Shown in pieces: positions 63,560 to 64,000 of a DNA stretch of 64,000 nucleotides (the first letter of the stretch is position 1; the number at the start of each line of letters is the position of its first letter). A program made the translations under genes and the position numbers. The DNA is from Todiramphus chloris collaris (lineage: Eukaryota > Chordata > Aves > Coraciiformes > Alcedinidae): contig JANVCC010000049.1 in assembly GCA_025345505.1 (NCBI GenBank), forward strand, positions 9,912,733 to 9,976,732, read 5' to 3'. The notes under the pieces were generated by a model. That model did no database searches. It was not told where the DNA came from and saw nothing but the letters and a program-made list of their open reading frames with translations.

Positions 63560-64000
63560 AAGATGACAGAGGGACCCGGAGAAGTGGGCCCAGGTGAACC
63601 TCATGGGGTTCAATAAGACCAAGTACCGGGTCCTGCACTTGTGTCAGAAAGTCCTCATTATCTTACAGGGTGGGGGATGAGATGACAGAATGCAGCCCTG
63701 TGGAAAAGGATTTGGGGGTTCTGGTAGATGAGAAGCAACCAACAATGAACCAACAATGCACACTTGCAGCCCAAAAGGCCAATCGCATCCTGGGCTGTAT
63801 CAAAAGAAGTGTGGCTAGCAGATCAAGAGAGGTAATTCTGCCACTCTAATCTGGTGACACCCCACCTGGAGTACTGCATCCAAATCTGGAGCCCTCAACA
63901 TAGGAAGGACATGGACCTGATGGAGCAGGTCCAGAAGAAGGCCACGAAGATGATCAGAGGGCTGGAACACCTCTCCTACAAGGACAGGCTGAGGGAGTTG
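63560..64000 (+). mobile_element. CR1 LINE, + orientation, cut by window end
   Basis: Starts near GACAGAGGGACCCGGAGAAGTGGGCCCAGGTGAACCTCATG-type CR1 ORF2 sequence and runs forward through the segments equivalent to [48 protein letters not shown]. The 3' end lies beyond 64000. It is the only CR1 in the window on the + strand, antisense to HTR2C. Confidence 0.88.

Larger units (their letters stand above)
36562..64000 (-). other. HTR2C: Upstream HTR2C intron (at least 27.4 kb, incomplete)
   Basis: No exon for TM1-TM2 of HTR2C was found to the right of 36561, so the intron runs past the window. It contains eight CR1 fragments, several simple repeats, an A23 run and the weak open-frame candidates at 38200-38720 and 57777-57965. 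The remaining stretches (for example 37051-38190, 39180-41460, 44642-52146, 56700-57760 and 58000-61725) hold nothing I recognise; 49850-50050 is notably AT-rich. Confidence 0.8.

Noticed and set aside
36562-64000. Intronic microRNAs known from mammalian HTR2C (miR-448, -764, -1264, -1298, -1911, -1912)
   Set aside because: Reading for the mature sequences from memory on the - strand gave no match; they may lie in the part of the gene beyond the window.

Overview
The window reads as bird genomic DNA. It carries many CR1 LINE fragments with the avian-type 3' end built on repeats of the octamer-like word ATTCTATGA, plus ERV-L-type LTR elements with 5-bp target duplications. Two vertebrate genes are recognisable only in part. 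The species cannot be told from what I see. Nothing here looks bacterial, and no CRISPR array, rRNA or tRNA was found.

Left end (1 to about 1970, + strand): the last two exons of a short-tailed class I cytokine receptor, best read as IL13RA2. One exon encodes the transmembrane helix (630-732) and one a short tail with the stop codon (1330-1384). They are followed by a 3' UTR with AATAAA and a T/G-rich tract. An intergenic stretch of about 20 kb follows. It holds a nested ERV-L-like fossil provirus (9313-14908, flanked by GGGGG) with a CR1 inserted in it (12862-13768), and a solo LTR in reverse orientation (15819-16255, flanked by ACTTG).

Middle (21795-36561, - strand): the last two coding exons of the serotonin receptor 5-HT2C (HTR2C). 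The terminal exon, 21795-22627, runs from the end of TM4 to the C-terminus. The exon 36361-36561 covers ECL1, TM3, ICL2 and most of TM4. The intron between them is 13.7 kb. HTR2C and IL13RA2 face each other tail to tail, as they do on the human X chromosome, which supports both calls.

Right part (36562-64000): intron of HTR2C. The exon with TM1-TM2 was not found and must lie beyond 64000. The intron is littered with CR1 copies, nearly all on the - strand, the transcribed strand of HTR2C. It also holds simple repeats and a few weak open-frame candidates, of which the best is a splice-acceptor-led frame at 57777-57965.

The most interesting points concern HTR2C RNA processing. The adenosines edited in mammals and the internal donor that yields the 95-nt-shorter transcript are both present. 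The intronic partner strand that forms the mammalian editing hairpin is not visible next to the exon.
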